The notes under the pieces were generated by a model that saw only the letters and a program-made list of their open reading frames with translations, was not told where the DNA came from and did not search any database. From Verrucomicrobiaceae bacterium (GTDB lineage Bacteria; Verrucomicrobiota; Verrucomicrobiia; Verrucomicrobiales; Verrucomicrobiaceae): DNA of 43,408 nucleotides. Below, piece after piece: positions 26,169 to 35,136 of this stretch. The first letter of the stretch is position 1. Each line of letters begins with the position of its first letter. The stretch spans positions 1 through 43,408 of the forward strand of contig JAEUHM010000053.1 in the NCBI GenBank assembly GCA_016795485.1, read 5' to 3'. The position numbers were made by a program, and so were the translations under genes.

Positions 26169-26945
26169 CTACTTCCCTTCATCCAGAAAAGCGATTGCCC
26201 TTCCAAGCCATTCGACTCCGGGTAGAGAGTGACCCTGCTGGGGAATATCAAAGATCTCCACTGATCTGAAGTTCTCTTTCTCCATGCCGTCAAACACCGC
26301 TCGGATATTCGCGCGATTAAAGTCCTTCTCTCCTGTCATCAGCACATAGCGGCAAGCAGCTTTTGCGATGTCCAGCAGTTCGTCGGCCGGCAGATACGAT
26401 TCGCCGTAAGTTTTGCCGTCATCTGCTTTGACTGGTAGGTAAAAATTGCAGCCCATGAAGCAGATGGCACCACTGAACATCTCTGAGAACGCGACAGAGA
26501 GATTGCTAGCTACTCGGGCTCCACCAGAGAAGCCAGCGATATAGACCCGACGGCCATCAATGTTGTAAATCTTCCGAAGATGGTCGTTCGCGTCGATTGC
26601 CATTCTCATACGATCAAAAATGTTCCGCTTATTACCGGAGTTCCTCGCAGCGACAGTGATGAGTTTGTGTTCAGCGAGCACGTTTTCCCATGCCTGAGGG
26701 ATACCGTGCTTCTCGCCAGCGGTGATCCAGATGAACAACCCGTGTGGCTTGGTTTTGTCATAGGTTGCTGGGACCAGGAGATCAAAGGACTCGTTTTTGA
26801 CGGAATAGGGCGGCGGCGTCTCTGCTGCGGAGAGCCGCAGTTGCATCTGCTCTGTGCCCGATTGCATCGGAGACTCGGGAACAAGTAGTTCCTTCCACTC
26901 AGCTGAGGCAAAGGTGACGAGAGAGAGGAAGAGAAGCACTTTCAT
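26169..26945 (-). CDS. Exported alpha/beta hydrolase (esterase-like)
   Basis: This protein of about 258 residues has a signal peptide (MKVLLFLSLVTFASA). The ATG at 26945 was chosen over one 14 codons upstream for that reason. The nucleophile elbow is GFSGG with Ser140. A likely acid residue lies in TGEKDFNR near 207 and the histidine in QQGHSLPG near 238. The fold resembles the PHB-depolymerase/feruloyl-esterase-like and dienelactone-hydrolase groups, but the substrate cannot be named. It lies 121 bp upstream of the NamZ fusion on the same strand and diverges from an SDR gene across 66 bp. Confidence 0.8.
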   Translation of the reverse strand: MKVLLFLSLVTFASAEWKELLVPESPMQSGTEQMQLRLSAAETPPPYSVKNESFDLLVPATYDKTKPHGLFIWITAGEKHGIPQAWENVLAEHKLITVAARNSGNKRNIFDRMRMAIDANDHLRKIYNIDGRRVYIAGFSGGARVASNLSVAFSEMFSGAICFMGCNFYLPVKADDGKTYGESYLPADELLDIAKAACRYVLMTGEKDFNRANIRAVFDGMEKENFRSVEIFDIPQQGHSLPGVEWLGRAIAFLDEGK

Positions 26946-27011
26946 GAGCGTTATGGCGCTGGGGCGAAGGAAATCTGTTGCCCACATTCAAACAAGACTA
27001 GTTTAGACAAC

Positions 27012-27782
27012 ATGTTTTCACTTCAAGGCAAGAATGCCATCATCACAGGGGCGGGCTCGGGGATCGGAAAAGCGATCGCAGAGACGTTTGCGAGTCAAGG
27101 GGCACACGTCGAAGTGCTCGATCTCAATCTAGAGCAGGCGAGTGCCACTGCGGAAACGATACGGGCCAGTGGGGGGAGCGCTGCTGCCCACGCGTGTGAT
27201 GTTTCGAGTCAAGGTGCTGTCCGTGAGGTGATCGAAGGTATCGCTGCTCAGCGGGCCATCAACATTTTGGTGAACAACGCTGGAATCGCCCATATTGGAA
27301 CGGTGACCAGCACCTCGGAAGAGGATATGGACCGCCTATACAACGTGAATGTGAAGGGCGTTTACAACTGTGCCCATGTGGCAATCTCGCATATGGTGAA
27401 GACTGGGGGCGGGGTAGTGCTCAATCTTTGCTCTATCGCAGCCATGATGGGTTTGCCTGATCGATTTGCGTACTCCATGACCAAAGGCGCAGTGCTGATG
27501 ATGACCTATTCCATCGCGAAAGATTACATTGCGCAAGGGATTCGGTGCAATGCGATTTGTCCAGCTCGAGTGCATACTCCGTTCGTTGATGGTTATCTGG
27601 CAAAGAACTATCCAGGCCAAGAAGAGGAGATGTTCAGAAAGTTAAGTGCCGCACAACCCATCGGGCGCATGGCTAAACCAGCCGAAGTTGCTGCTATGGC
27701 GCTCTATTTGGCCTCGGACGAGGCATCTTTTGCTACCGGAACGGCTTACACGCTGGACGGTGGGGCGCTGCAACTCCGATAG
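27012..27782 (+). CDS. Short-chain dehydrogenase/reductase, possibly 2-keto-3-deoxy-L-fuconate dehydrogenase-like
   Basis: This 256-residue classical SDR has the NAD(P) loop TGAGSGIG (12-19), Asp37 after the second strand (favouring NAD), NNAG (88-91), Ser141, Tyr154 and Lys158. The C-terminal half, with FAYSMTKGAVLMMTYSIAKD, CPARVHTPFVDGYL and YPGQEEEMF, resembles sequences I recall as 2-keto-3-deoxy-L-fuconate or L-fucose-pathway dehydrogenases. That would fit sugar-acid catabolism together with the KDPG aldolase 3.2 kb away on the other strand, but the exact substrate is a guess. It is cytoplasmic. It is followed by mfd after 58 bp. Confidence 0.88.
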   Translation: MFSLQGKNAIITGAGSGIGKAIAETFASQGAHVEVLDLNLEQASATAETIRASGGSAAAHACDVSSQGAVREVIEGIAAQRAINILVNNAGIAHIGTVTSTSEEDMDRLYNVNVKGVYNCAHVAISHMVKTGGGVVLNLCSIAAMMGLPDRFAYSMTKGAVLMMTYSIAKDYIAQGIRCNAICPARVHTPFVDGYLAKNYPGQEEEMFRKLSAAQPIGRMAKPAEVAAMALYLASDEASFATGTAYTLDGGALQLR

Positions 27783-27788
27783 AGCTTA

Positions 27789-27838
27789 GTCCGCGTTTTT
27801 CGTGGACGGTATCGCGTCCCGTGGTTCTTAAACGGGAC
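27789..27838 (+). promoter_or_regulatory. Two hairpins in the SDR-mfd gap, the second reaching the mfd start region
   Basis: Hairpin 1 pairs 27789-27795 with 27801-27807 around five T (7 bp including one G-T pair). Hairpin 2 pairs 27816-27822 with 27832-27838 (7 perfect bp, 9-nt loop). The right arm of hairpin 2 contains the only purine-rich GGGA before the mfd ATG at 27841. Either hairpin could affect mfd translation or the end of the SDR transcript; no T-tract follows, so a simple terminator is unlikely. Confidence 0.4.
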
Positions 27839-27840
27839 AG

Positions 27841-30800
27841 ATGGCCAAGAAGGCTGCCGCAAAATCACGCCCTAGTTCCTCCGCTGAGGAACTGGTTCGC
27901 TATGTACTAAAGACAAAGGCCTTTGATAGTGATCAGTTGGAGCATGTGACTGCTGCGGCACGTGGATTTGCCGTAGCCCTGCTAGCAGCACGTCATCCAA
28001 AGAAGAAACTTTGGGTTACATGCACGGATGCGCGGATGCAGGATCAAGTGGCTGCTGATTTGGCGGTGTTTGGTGAGCATGCATTGGTCTTCCCGAAACT
28101 CACCCATGCGGCTGGTGATGACGCACTGCCTGATCCTGATCTTCAAGCGGAGCGCTTGAGCGTTCTCACGCGCATGAAGGACAATGCGCGGATTGCATTG
28201 TTGCTGGTAGATAGTTTGGATGAACCAGCGCCTGGGCTGAAAGATATAGAGGCCCATCGTCTGACCTTCACAAAGGGGCAGAGCCTAAAGGTAGAAGCGT
28301 TTATAAAAAAGTTAGCCGATGCTGGGTTTGAGAGGGTGCCTCAGGTTGCGGAACGCGGCCAGTTTGCCAGACGTGGTGACATCATCGATTTTTACTCGTG
28401 GCAGGCCGATGAGCCGTTGCGCCTAGAGGTTTTTGATGACGAAGTCGAGTCGATCCGGAGTTTTGATGTGCATGGCCAAGGTAGCACAGGCACGCATGAT
28501 CGCGTTGTGGTGCTTCTTGGTCTTGGCGATGATGCGCGTGACGGGGGAACGGTTGCAGATCACATCCGAGATGACGATCTGTTGGTTGAAATAGAACCCG
28601 AGCCGGGTCCAACGAAGCGTGGAGGTGCGATAATTACCTCCGGATCATTAGCTGGTGAAGAAGACTTCACAGCAGCCATTCATGACAATCCGTTGGGCAC
28701 TTTTGATGCTTCTGATTTCGTTTTACACGAAGCAAGACGAAACAGTTTTCACGCCCAGGTGAAGGAGTGGCACAAACTGGGCTGGAAGATCGTGATATTC
28801 CTGCACAATGAAGCAGAGCGCGAACGCTTCTATGAACTGATTGATCCCAAAGTTCGCCCGCAGGTGGAGCCGCTGCTTGGACTGCTTTATCGGGGATTTG
28901 TGGTTCCCGCCGCCAAGCTAGCAGTGCTTACTGGGGCCGAGTTGTTTGGGCGACATCAAACCCACAGACGCATTCGCGGATCAAAGCTGGACGAAGCGCA
29001 GGTGCTCAGGCAGGCACGAGATTTGATCAAGGACCTGCATGAGGGCGATCTGGTCGTTCACAGCGAATACGGCATCGGTCGTTTTGCAGGTATTCAGGGC
29101 AAGGACGACAGTGAGGTCATGGTCATTGGATACGCGGAGCAGGCGAAAGTGTTTGTGCCTACGTCTGAGGCTCACCTCGTCTCACGCTATGTCGGAGTTG
29201 GTGGGAAGGTGCCCAGCCTGAATCGTATTGGGGATGCACGCTGGCAGGCGACCAAAAAGAAAGCCGAGCGCTCGGTGGAGGAGTTTGCGGCCCGTATGCT
29301 CACGGTGGCTGCTGAGCGTAGATCGCTTCAAGGTCAGCCGCATCTGCCAGATACAAAGTGGCAAAGCGAGTTTGAGGGCTCTTTTATTTACCGAGAGACA
29401 CCAGATCAACTTCGATGCGTCGAGGAAGTGAAACGCGATATGGAGGGTGAGCGTCCCATGGACCGTCTTTTGTGTGCGGATGTTGGATTTGGAAAAACTG
29501 AGATCGCGATTCGCGCTGCGTTCAAGTGTGTCATGGGTGGTCGGCAGGCAGCAGTGCTTGTGCCTACAACGGTGCTCGCCGCTCAGCACTGGCAGACGAT
29601 CCGGGAGCGCATGAGCGAGTTTCCAGTCGCTGTAGAGATGCTTTGCAGGCTTACTCCGCCGGACAAAGAGCGTGAGATCATCAAGGGGCTTGCTGACGGA
29701 TCGGTAGATATCGTGGTGGGTACGCACAGGCTGATCTCTAAAGATGTGAAGTTCAAGAACCTCGGCTTAGCAGTCGTTGATGAGGAGCAGCGGTTTGGTG
29801 TGAAGCACAAAGAGAAGTTCAAGGAACTGTTCCGGCTCGTGGACGTGCTAACTCTGTCTGCAACACCTATCCCTAGGACATTGTATCTGGCACTCATGGG
29901 CATGCGCGATATGAGCACCATTGAGACTCCGCCTCCTAACAAGCAGGCTGTTCAAACTGTGGTTTGCCAGTTTGATGAGAGGATCATTCGGGATGCAATC
30001 AATGCGGAACTGGATCGTGGCGGACAAGTTTTCTTCCTTCACAACAAAGTGAAGGACATTGAGCACGTTGCCTCCAAGATCATGCTGCTTTGCCCCCGGG
30101 CGAAAGTTATCGTCGGCCACGGCCAGATGGAAGGTGACCAATTGGAGAGTGTGATGCATCAATTTGTCAGCGGAAATGCTGATGTGTTGGTCTGCACGAC
30201 GATTATTGAGAGCGGAGTCGATATCCCAAATGCCAATACCATCATTATTGATCGTGCCGATCGCTTTGGTTTAGCAGACCTTTATCAATTGCGAGGTCGC
30301 GTTGGCCGTGCAGGCCAGCGGGCTTTCGCCTATTTGATGCTTCCACGTGATTTTGTGTCTGGTGGTGATGCCAGAAAGAGGGTGAATGCGATGAAACAGT
30401 ATTCGGCCCTTGGTTCAGGCTTCAAGATCGCCATGCGTGACTTGGAGATACGTGGCGCGGGCAATTTGTTGGGTGTGGAGCAGAGCGGTCACATCGCGGC
30501 GGTTGGATTTGATATGTACTGTCAGATGCTGAAGCAAACGGTGAACAAGATGCAGGGGCGCAGAACGACCCGGCCAGTGGATGTTCACCTGCGGATTGAC
30601 TTCCTCTGCCTCAGTGAAGCAACGTTTGCTAACGCTCTGCCTGGAACCGAGCCAGCGTTCGTTCCGTCGAGTTTGATTGATGATCCTATGCTGCGGATTC
30701 AGACCTATCGTGCGCTTGCAGAAGTGACGACCCGGAAGGAGTTGGATGATTTGGAGCGACAGTGGCGGGATCAATTTGGAAGACTTGAACCGGCGATGCA

Positions 30801-30996
30801 GAATCTACTGACAACGGCGGCCATACGACTGGCTGCGGCGAGTTCGGGGATCTCCGAAGTCGAGATTAAAGACCGCAAACTCATGCTCTTGAAGAACAAG
30901 ACCTATGTTCATGTAAATGGGCGATTTCCTCGACTAGCTGACGGCAGTCCGAGGCAACAACTTGCCGAGGCGCTGAAGATGTTACGCACGATGTAG
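27841..30996 (+). CDS. mfd: Transcription-repair coupling factor Mfd
   Basis: This 1051-residue protein is somewhat shorter than E. coli Mfd (1148). The N-terminal third is the UvrB-like region with RGQFARRGDIIDFYSW. The RNA-polymerase-interacting CarD-like domain includes GDLVVHSEYGIGRFAG (about 400-415). The RecG-like helicase motor has Walker A GFGKT with Lys552, DEEQRFG from Asp647, SATPIPRTLYLAL and GRVGRAGQRAFAYL. The C-terminal D7-like regulatory domain ends the protein. It pushes stalled RNA polymerase off damaged DNA and recruits UvrA through the UvrB-like part. The ATG at 27841 directly follows a purine run that lies in a hairpin arm. All motor motifs are intact. Confidence 0.97.
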   Translation: MAKKAAAKSRPSSSAEELVRYVLKTKAFDSDQLEHVTAAARGFAVALLAARHPKKKLWVTCTDARMQDQVAADLAVFGEHALVFPKLTHAAGDDALPDPDLQAERLSVLTRMKDNARIALLLVDSLDEPAPGLKDIEAHRLTFTKGQSLKVEAFIKKLADAGFERVPQVAERGQFARRGDIIDFYSWQADEPLRLEVFDDEVESIRSFDVHGQGSTGTHDRVVVLLGLGDDARDGGTVADHIRDDDLLVEIEPEPGPTKRGGAIITSGSLAGEEDFTAAIHDNPLGTFDASDFVLHEARRNSFHAQVKEWHKLGWKIVIFLHNEAERERFYELIDPKVRPQVEPLLGLLYRGFVVPAAKLAVLTGAELFGRHQTHRRIRGSKLDEAQVLRQARDLIKDLHEGDLVVHSEYGIGRFAGIQGKDDSEVMVIGYAEQAKVFVPTSEAHLVSRYVGVGGKVPSLNRIGDARWQATKKKAERSVEEFAARMLTVAAERRSLQGQPHLPDTKWQSEFEGSFIYRETPDQLRCVEEVKRDMEGERPMDRLLCADVGFGKTEIAIRAAFKCVMGGRQAAVLVPTTVLAAQHWQTIRERMSEFPVAVEMLCRLTPPDKEREIIKGLADGSVDIVVGTHRLISKDVKFKNLGLAVVDEEQRFGVKHKEKFKELFRLVDVLTLSATPIPRTLYLALMGMRDMSTIETPPPNKQAVQTVVCQFDERIIRDAINAELDRGGQVFFLHNKVKDIEHVASKIMLLCPRAKVIVGHGQMEGDQLESVMHQFVSGNADVLVCTTIIESGVDIPNANTIIIDRADRFGLADLYQLRGRVGRAGQRAFAYLMLPRDFVSGGDARKRVNAMKQYSALGSGFKIAMRDLEIRGAGNLLGVEQSGHIAAVGFDMYCQMLKQTVNKMQGRRTTRPVDVHLRIDFLCLSEATFANALPGTEPAFVPSSLIDDPMLRIQTYRALAEVTTRKELDDLERQWRDQFGRLEPAMQNLLTTAAIRLAAASSGISEVEIKDRKLMLLKNKTYVHVNGRFPRLADGSPRQQLAEALKMLRTM

Positions 30997-31069
30997 TGCC
31001 GGAGGGCGATTTTTCGCTTGGATGCAATTAACCGATCATTGGCAGCGTGTTCTGGGCTCTATCACTGCC

Positions 31070-33124
31070 ATGACTCTTCGCTTTTTGCCGGTTCTCGCCA
31101 TCGCTGCTTCTGCGATGGCACAGCAGACACAAACTCCAGTCCAACCGGAGTACCCGCGGCCGCTGCGTGACCTGTATAAGTCCTACTTTCCTTTCAAATC
31201 CGAGGGCGTAGCGATTCCGGAGGGCTGGTCAGTCCGGGCTGCCGAGATCAGGGATCGGATCCGACTGGCCTCGGGCTTGTTGCCCATGCCAACGAAGACT
31301 CCGCTCAATCCTGTGATTCATGGGAAGGTGGAGCGAGATGATTTCACGGTAGAGCGAGTGTTTTTCGAGTCATTTCCGGGGCATTTTGTCACAGGTAGCC
31401 TGTATCGACCCAGAAAGAACCCTGGTAAGCCCATGCCAGGCATCTTGTGTCCCCATGGGCATTGGAATAATGGCCGGTTCTACCTCAATGATGCACCTGA
31501 GGGCGATCTCGCCATCGGAGCTGAACGTTGGGAGTCTGGGGCGCGCGCTCCGCTGCAAGCGCGGTGTGTTCAACTCGCGAGAATGGGTTGCGTGGTCTTC
31601 CACTATGACATGCTGGGAAATGCTGACTCGAAGCAGATTGCAGAGCATCGCAGTGGAAAGCGTCCCCATCTTTGCGGCTCTGAGCTAGGCTCCTACGGAT
31701 TGTATAGCCCGATGGCCGACCTAAGGCTCCAGTCTAACTTTGGATTGCAGACATGGAACTCGATCCGCTCTGTAGATTTCCTTCTGACTCTGCCCGATGT
31801 CGATCCGAAGCGAATCGCTGTCACTGGAGCGAGTGGTGGTGGCACTCAGAGCATGATCCTAAGTGCGATTGATGAGAGGGTGGCAGCGTCTTTTCCCTGC
31901 GTGATGGTTTCGACCGCAATGCAAGGCGGCTGCACATGCGAGAATGCGTGCTATTTGCGAATCAATCAGGGAAATATTGATATTGCGGCCGCAACAGCGC
32001 CCCGCCCGCTTGGGATGACCGCCGCAGATGACTGGACAAAGGAGCTCGAGACAAAGGGATTCCCAGATCTCAAGCAACTATACACCAAGCTAGGTGCGCC
32101 GAAGAACGTGATGGCCACGTTTAACATCCACTGGAAGCACAACTACAATCACGTGAGCCGCACCTCAATGTATGGGTTCATGAACGAGCATTTCAAACTT
32201 GGCTTTAAGGCACCAGTGCTGGAAAGCGACTTCAAGGTCCTGAGCAATGAAGAACTAACCGTATGGACTGCGGATCATCCTGCACCGAGTGGCAACCGCA
32301 CAGGTGACGAGCATGAAAAAGCGATGCTAAAGCATTGGGGTGCAGACTCCGACAAGTTGCTAGCCGGAAAAAACGGTGACTCGGTTAGATTGAGAGCCTG
32401 GGAATTGATGATCGGGCGATCACTGCCAGCCCCGACGGAAGTGACTTCAACAGATCCGGAAAAGCAAGACAAGGGCAAATACAAAATCCTCACCCAGACG
32501 CTGCGTTTTGCACCAACTGCAGAGGAAACGAAGACGCATCATTTGTTCCCGAAAGAGAACTGGAATGGAGCGGTGGTTGTATGGTTGAGTGACAAATCGC
32601 TGGGTGATTCTCAGCAGCGAGCTGCGGTAGATGAGCTAATTGAAAAAGGATATGCCATCACCGTGCCTGAGCTTTATCTACAAGGGGCAAAGTCTGCACC
32701 TAGACTGATGGACAAAGCCAAGGATCCAAACGCGTGGGGCCACTCCGCATGCTACACCTACGGCTACAACCCCACCCTTTTGGCAAGCCGCGTGCATGAT
32801 GTGTTGAGCGTCGTGACAAGCGTGAAGAACAACGCAAAATGGTCGGTGAAAAAGGTCATCCTGGTTGGCACCCAAGGCGCGGGTGTGGTTGCGGCTGCCG
32901 CTGGTGTTATGCTAAAGGCTCAGATTGATGCGGTGGCGTTGGACACGGAAGGCTTCCGTTTTGCAAACCTGAAGGATCAGTATGAACCGATGTTTGTGCC
33001 TGGAGCGGTGAAGTATGGTGATATTCCAGGGCTGCTGGGGCTTCTGTCTGGAGTGAAAACACATATTGTTGGAGAAGAGGACAAGGATGGGAAGATTGAT
33101 GCGGAAGGGATCGAAAAGCTTTGA
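31070..33124 (+). CDS. Exported two-domain alpha/beta hydrolase (acetylxylan-esterase-like)
   Basis: The 684-residue protein starts at ATG 31070, which opens a clean signal peptide (MTLRFLPVLAIAASAMA); an ATG 48 bp upstream is possible. The first domain (about 80-400) is an alpha/beta hydrolase with CPHGHWNNG near the oxyanion region and the nucleophile motif GASGGG (Ser255), like the large esterases common in Planctomycetes and Verrucomicrobia. The second part (about 480-684) looks like another hydrolase core (AVVVWLSDKS, GYAITVPELY), but the nucleophile position reads GTQGAG (600-605), with Gln602 where Ser would be, so it is probably inactive. The substrate is unknown; an acylated polysaccharide is plausible. 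It follows mfd by 73 bp. Confidence 0.8.
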   Translation: MTLRFLPVLAIAASAMAQQTQTPVQPEYPRPLRDLYKSYFPFKSEGVAIPEGWSVRAAEIRDRIRLASGLLPMPTKTPLNPVIHGKVERDDFTVERVFFESFPGHFVTGSLYRPRKNPGKPMPGILCPHGHWNNGRFYLNDAPEGDLAIGAERWESGARAPLQARCVQLARMGCVVFHYDMLGNADSKQIAEHRSGKRPHLCGSELGSYGLYSPMADLRLQSNFGLQTWNSIRSVDFLLTLPDVDPKRIAVTGASGGGTQSMILSAIDERVAASFPCVMVSTAMQGGCTCENACYLRINQGNIDIAAATAPRPLGMTAADDWTKELETKGFPDLKQLYTKLGAPKNVMATFNIHWKHNYNHVSRTSMYGFMNEHFKLGFKAPVLESDFKVLSNEELTVWTADHPAPSGNRTGDEHEKAMLKHWGADSDKLLAGKNGDSVRLRAWELMIGRSLPAPTEVTSTDPEKQDKGKYKILTQTLRFAPTAEETKTHHLFPKENWNGAVVVWLSDKSLGDSQQRAAVDELIEKGYAITVPELYLQGAKSAPRLMDKAKDPNAWGHSACYTYGYNPTLLASRVHDVLSVVTSVKNNAKWSVKKVILVGTQGAGVVAAAAGVMLKAQIDAVALDTEGFRFANLKDQYEPMFVPGAVKYGDIPGLLGLLSGVKTHIVGEEDKDGKIDAEGIEKL

Positions 33125-33177
33125 GCTTGGTAGCCTCTTGGGCTTGCGAGATGCAGCGAGGTAGGTAGTTCTAGAGG

Positions 33178-33927
33178 GTGACCCCTCTACAATTTCTCCG
33201 CCACGTCCTGCTGACATCGAGTTTCATTGTTTCCCTCGCGATGACGGGTTGCAGCACCTCTGATTCATCGTTTGGTTACAGCGGATCGGCAAAATCGCTT
33301 GGACATAAGCCTGGGCCAAGGGGATTTAGAACCGTCGTTTTGGATGCTGGTCATGGCGGATCAGACAGCGGTGCGGTAAGAAATGGTATTCGGGAGAAGG
33401 ATGTTGCCCTTGATGTAGTGCGGCGGGTAGAACAAAAACTTGGCAACGCGTTCCGGGTCAAAGTCGTCCGCAACGGCGACTATTTTGTTGATCTCGATGA
33501 TCGGGTTAACCGGGCGAGTCGTTCAGGTGATGCTGTCTTGGTGAGTGTGCACTTCAACTCTGGGCCATCGTCCCTGTCGGGAGTTGAGACCTATTATTGG
33601 CGGGTGGATAGCTTCGGGCTCGCCAGTCGGCTTCATCGTGCAGTCGGTTCTGTTACCCCTAGAGATAACAACCGAGGGCTGGTTCGTCGTCGACTGCGGC
33701 TCACCAGGAACCCGACGATCCCCTGCGTGTTGATTGAATGCGGCTACCTCTCCAACCGAAGTGAAGCAGCATTGATCCGGCAAGCCAGTTATCGAGATCG
33801 TTTAGCCTATGCAATCGCTTACGCCATATCTGCCCAGGCGAGTGAAGGGGATGGAAACATTGGACCATTGCCGCCTCCACGATGGGATCCGCCCAGCCGT
33901 GGAACTGATGCTCGTGACCAGTGGTGA
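33178..33927 (+). CDS. N-acetylmuramoyl-L-alanine amidase (Amidase_3), probable lipoprotein
   Basis: This 249-residue protein has the zinc and catalytic residues of the AmiC-like family: His59 in DAGHGG, Glu73 in REKD, His125 in SVHFNS and Glu187 in LIECGYLSN. It cuts the bond between MurNAc and the stem peptide of peptidoglycan. A hydrophobic N-terminus ends in AMTGCS, a lipobox-like site at Cys25 with an unusual Met at -3. The GTG at 33178 gives this N-terminus; an ATG at 33241 would remove the signal segment and is less likely. The C-terminus is proline-rich. It lies 53 bp after the large esterase and 81 bp before mcsB. Confidence 0.9.
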   Translation: MTPLQFLRHVLLTSSFIVSLAMTGCSTSDSSFGYSGSAKSLGHKPGPRGFRTVVLDAGHGGSDSGAVRNGIREKDVALDVVRRVEQKLGNAFRVKVVRNGDYFVDLDDRVNRASRSGDAVLVSVHFNSGPSSLSGVETYYWRVDSFGLASRLHRAVGSVTPRDNNRGLVRRRLRLTRNPTIPCVLIECGYLSNRSEAALIRQASYRDRLAYAIAYAISAQASEGDGNIGPLPPPRWDPPSRGTDARDQW

Positions 33928-33932
33928 GTCTT

Positions 33933-33953
33933 ATTGCAAAACTGCTTTGCAAT
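33933..33953. repeat. Perfect 8-bp inverted repeat after the amidase gene
   Basis: Arms 33933-33940 and 33946-33953 pair perfectly around a 5-nt loop, starting 5 bp after the amidase stop. No T-run follows, so it is a poor terminator. It could protect the mRNA end or be an operator for the mcsB-clpC operon starting 56 bp further on. Confidence 0.4.
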
Positions 33954-34008
33954 GATGGTGCCCTATGTTCATTCCAACGCGTAGCTCATTTGTATACCAA
34001 CCACTCTC

Positions 34009-35136
34009 ATGATGCGTTTCACGACATTGATCAAGAATCCCGCCGATTGGATGAAAGGCAGCGGCCTGCATTCCGACGTCGTGATGACAAGCCGTGTCAG
34101 GCTGGCAAGGAATCTCCGTGGCTTTCACTTTCCTGGCTACAGCCAGGAAAAAGACCGGGTAGAGATGATGCAGGCTGTGCGCCCAGTGATTGAAGGTCTA
34201 CCTGAGATGAAGTCTGGCTTCAGTGAGGATTACTCCTCCATGAGCAAGATCAAAAAGCAGGTTTTGGTGGAGCGTCATTTGATCAGTCGTGAGCACGCTG
34301 CAAGGTCTGCAGGTTGTGCGGTGGTGGTGGACAAAAAGCAGTCTATTTCCATCATGATCAATGAAGAGGATCACTTCAGAATGCAGGGCATTAGGCCAGG
34401 CTTATCTCTCAGGCAGGCTTACGAGTCCATTGATGCAGTAGACACGGAACTAGCATCCCAACTGCCATATGCCTTTGACAAGGAACTGGGTTTCCTGACG
34501 GCATGCCCGACCAACCTCGGTACGGGCATGAGGGCCTCCGTGATGCTTCATTTGCCAGGGCTCGTTTTGACCGAACAGGTAGGGCAAGTGATGAAGGCGG
34601 TAAACAAGATTGGGTTGGCTGTTCGGGGACTTTACGGTGAGGGCACCGAGGCACTCGGAAACCTTTTCCAGATTTCGAACCAGCAAACGCTCGGTGAGAA
34701 GGAGGCGGACATTATCCTACAGATTGAAAAGGTTGTCGAAAGCGTGGTCCGCTCGGAGCAGAATGCTCGTCTGAAGTTGCATGAGGATCATCCGGTGACG
34801 GTGCGGGACAGAGTTGGGCGGGCCTTTGCCATTCTCAGCCACGCCCATATCCTTGCATCCAAAGAGGCGCTGGAACTGCTGTCAATGCTCCGGCTAGGAG
34901 CGGATTTGGACATCGTTCCAAACTGTGATCGTAGCGTGCTGGATATGCTGCTTCTTGAGATCCAGCCAGCCCATCTTCAGCTACGGGCAAATAGAGAGCT
35001 TTCCGCTGAGGAACGGGACGTTTTGCGTGCGGAAATCACGCGGGATCGTTTGCAATCCGTCGGCAGTCCAGGTATCGTTTCAAATAAACAAACGCCTCCA
35101 GAACCAGAGGCCCCTTCAGCCCCCCATGATGAATAA
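34009..35136 (+). CDS. mcsB: Protein-arginine kinase McsB
   Basis: This 375-residue ATP:guanido phosphotransferase-like protein has TSRVRLARNLRGF (27-39) in the nucleotide-binding region, NEEDH (118-122) and LTACPTNLGTGMRASV with Cys166, all typical of McsB. Later come RGLYGEGTEA and DRVGRAF. McsB phosphorylates arginines on misfolded proteins as a degradation mark read by ClpC-ClpP. Its stop lies inside the start of clpC (11-bp overlap), so the two are translationally coupled. In Firmicutes the operon also has ctsR and mcsA; neither is seen here. Confidence 0.95.
   Translation: MMRFTTLIKNPADWMKGSGLHSDVVMTSRVRLARNLRGFHFPGYSQEKDRVEMMQAVRPVIEGLPEMKSGFSEDYSSMSKIKKQVLVERHLISREHAARSAGCAVVVDKKQSISIMINEEDHFRMQGIRPGLSLRQAYESIDAVDTELASQLPYAFDKELGFLTACPTNLGTGMRASVMLHLPGLVLTEQVGQVMKAVNKIGLAVRGLYGEGTEALGNLFQISNQQTLGEKEADIILQIEKVVESVVRSEQNARLKLHEDHPVTVRDRVGRAFAILSHAHILASKEALELLSMLRLGADLDIVPNCDRSVLDMLLLEIQPAHLQLRANRELSAEERDVLRAEITRDRLQSVGSPGIVSNKQTPPEPEAPSAPHDE

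Noticed and set aside
34925..35125. An N-terminal extension of ClpC
   Set aside because: It lies inside mcsB in another frame; Clp-N similarity begins right after 35126.
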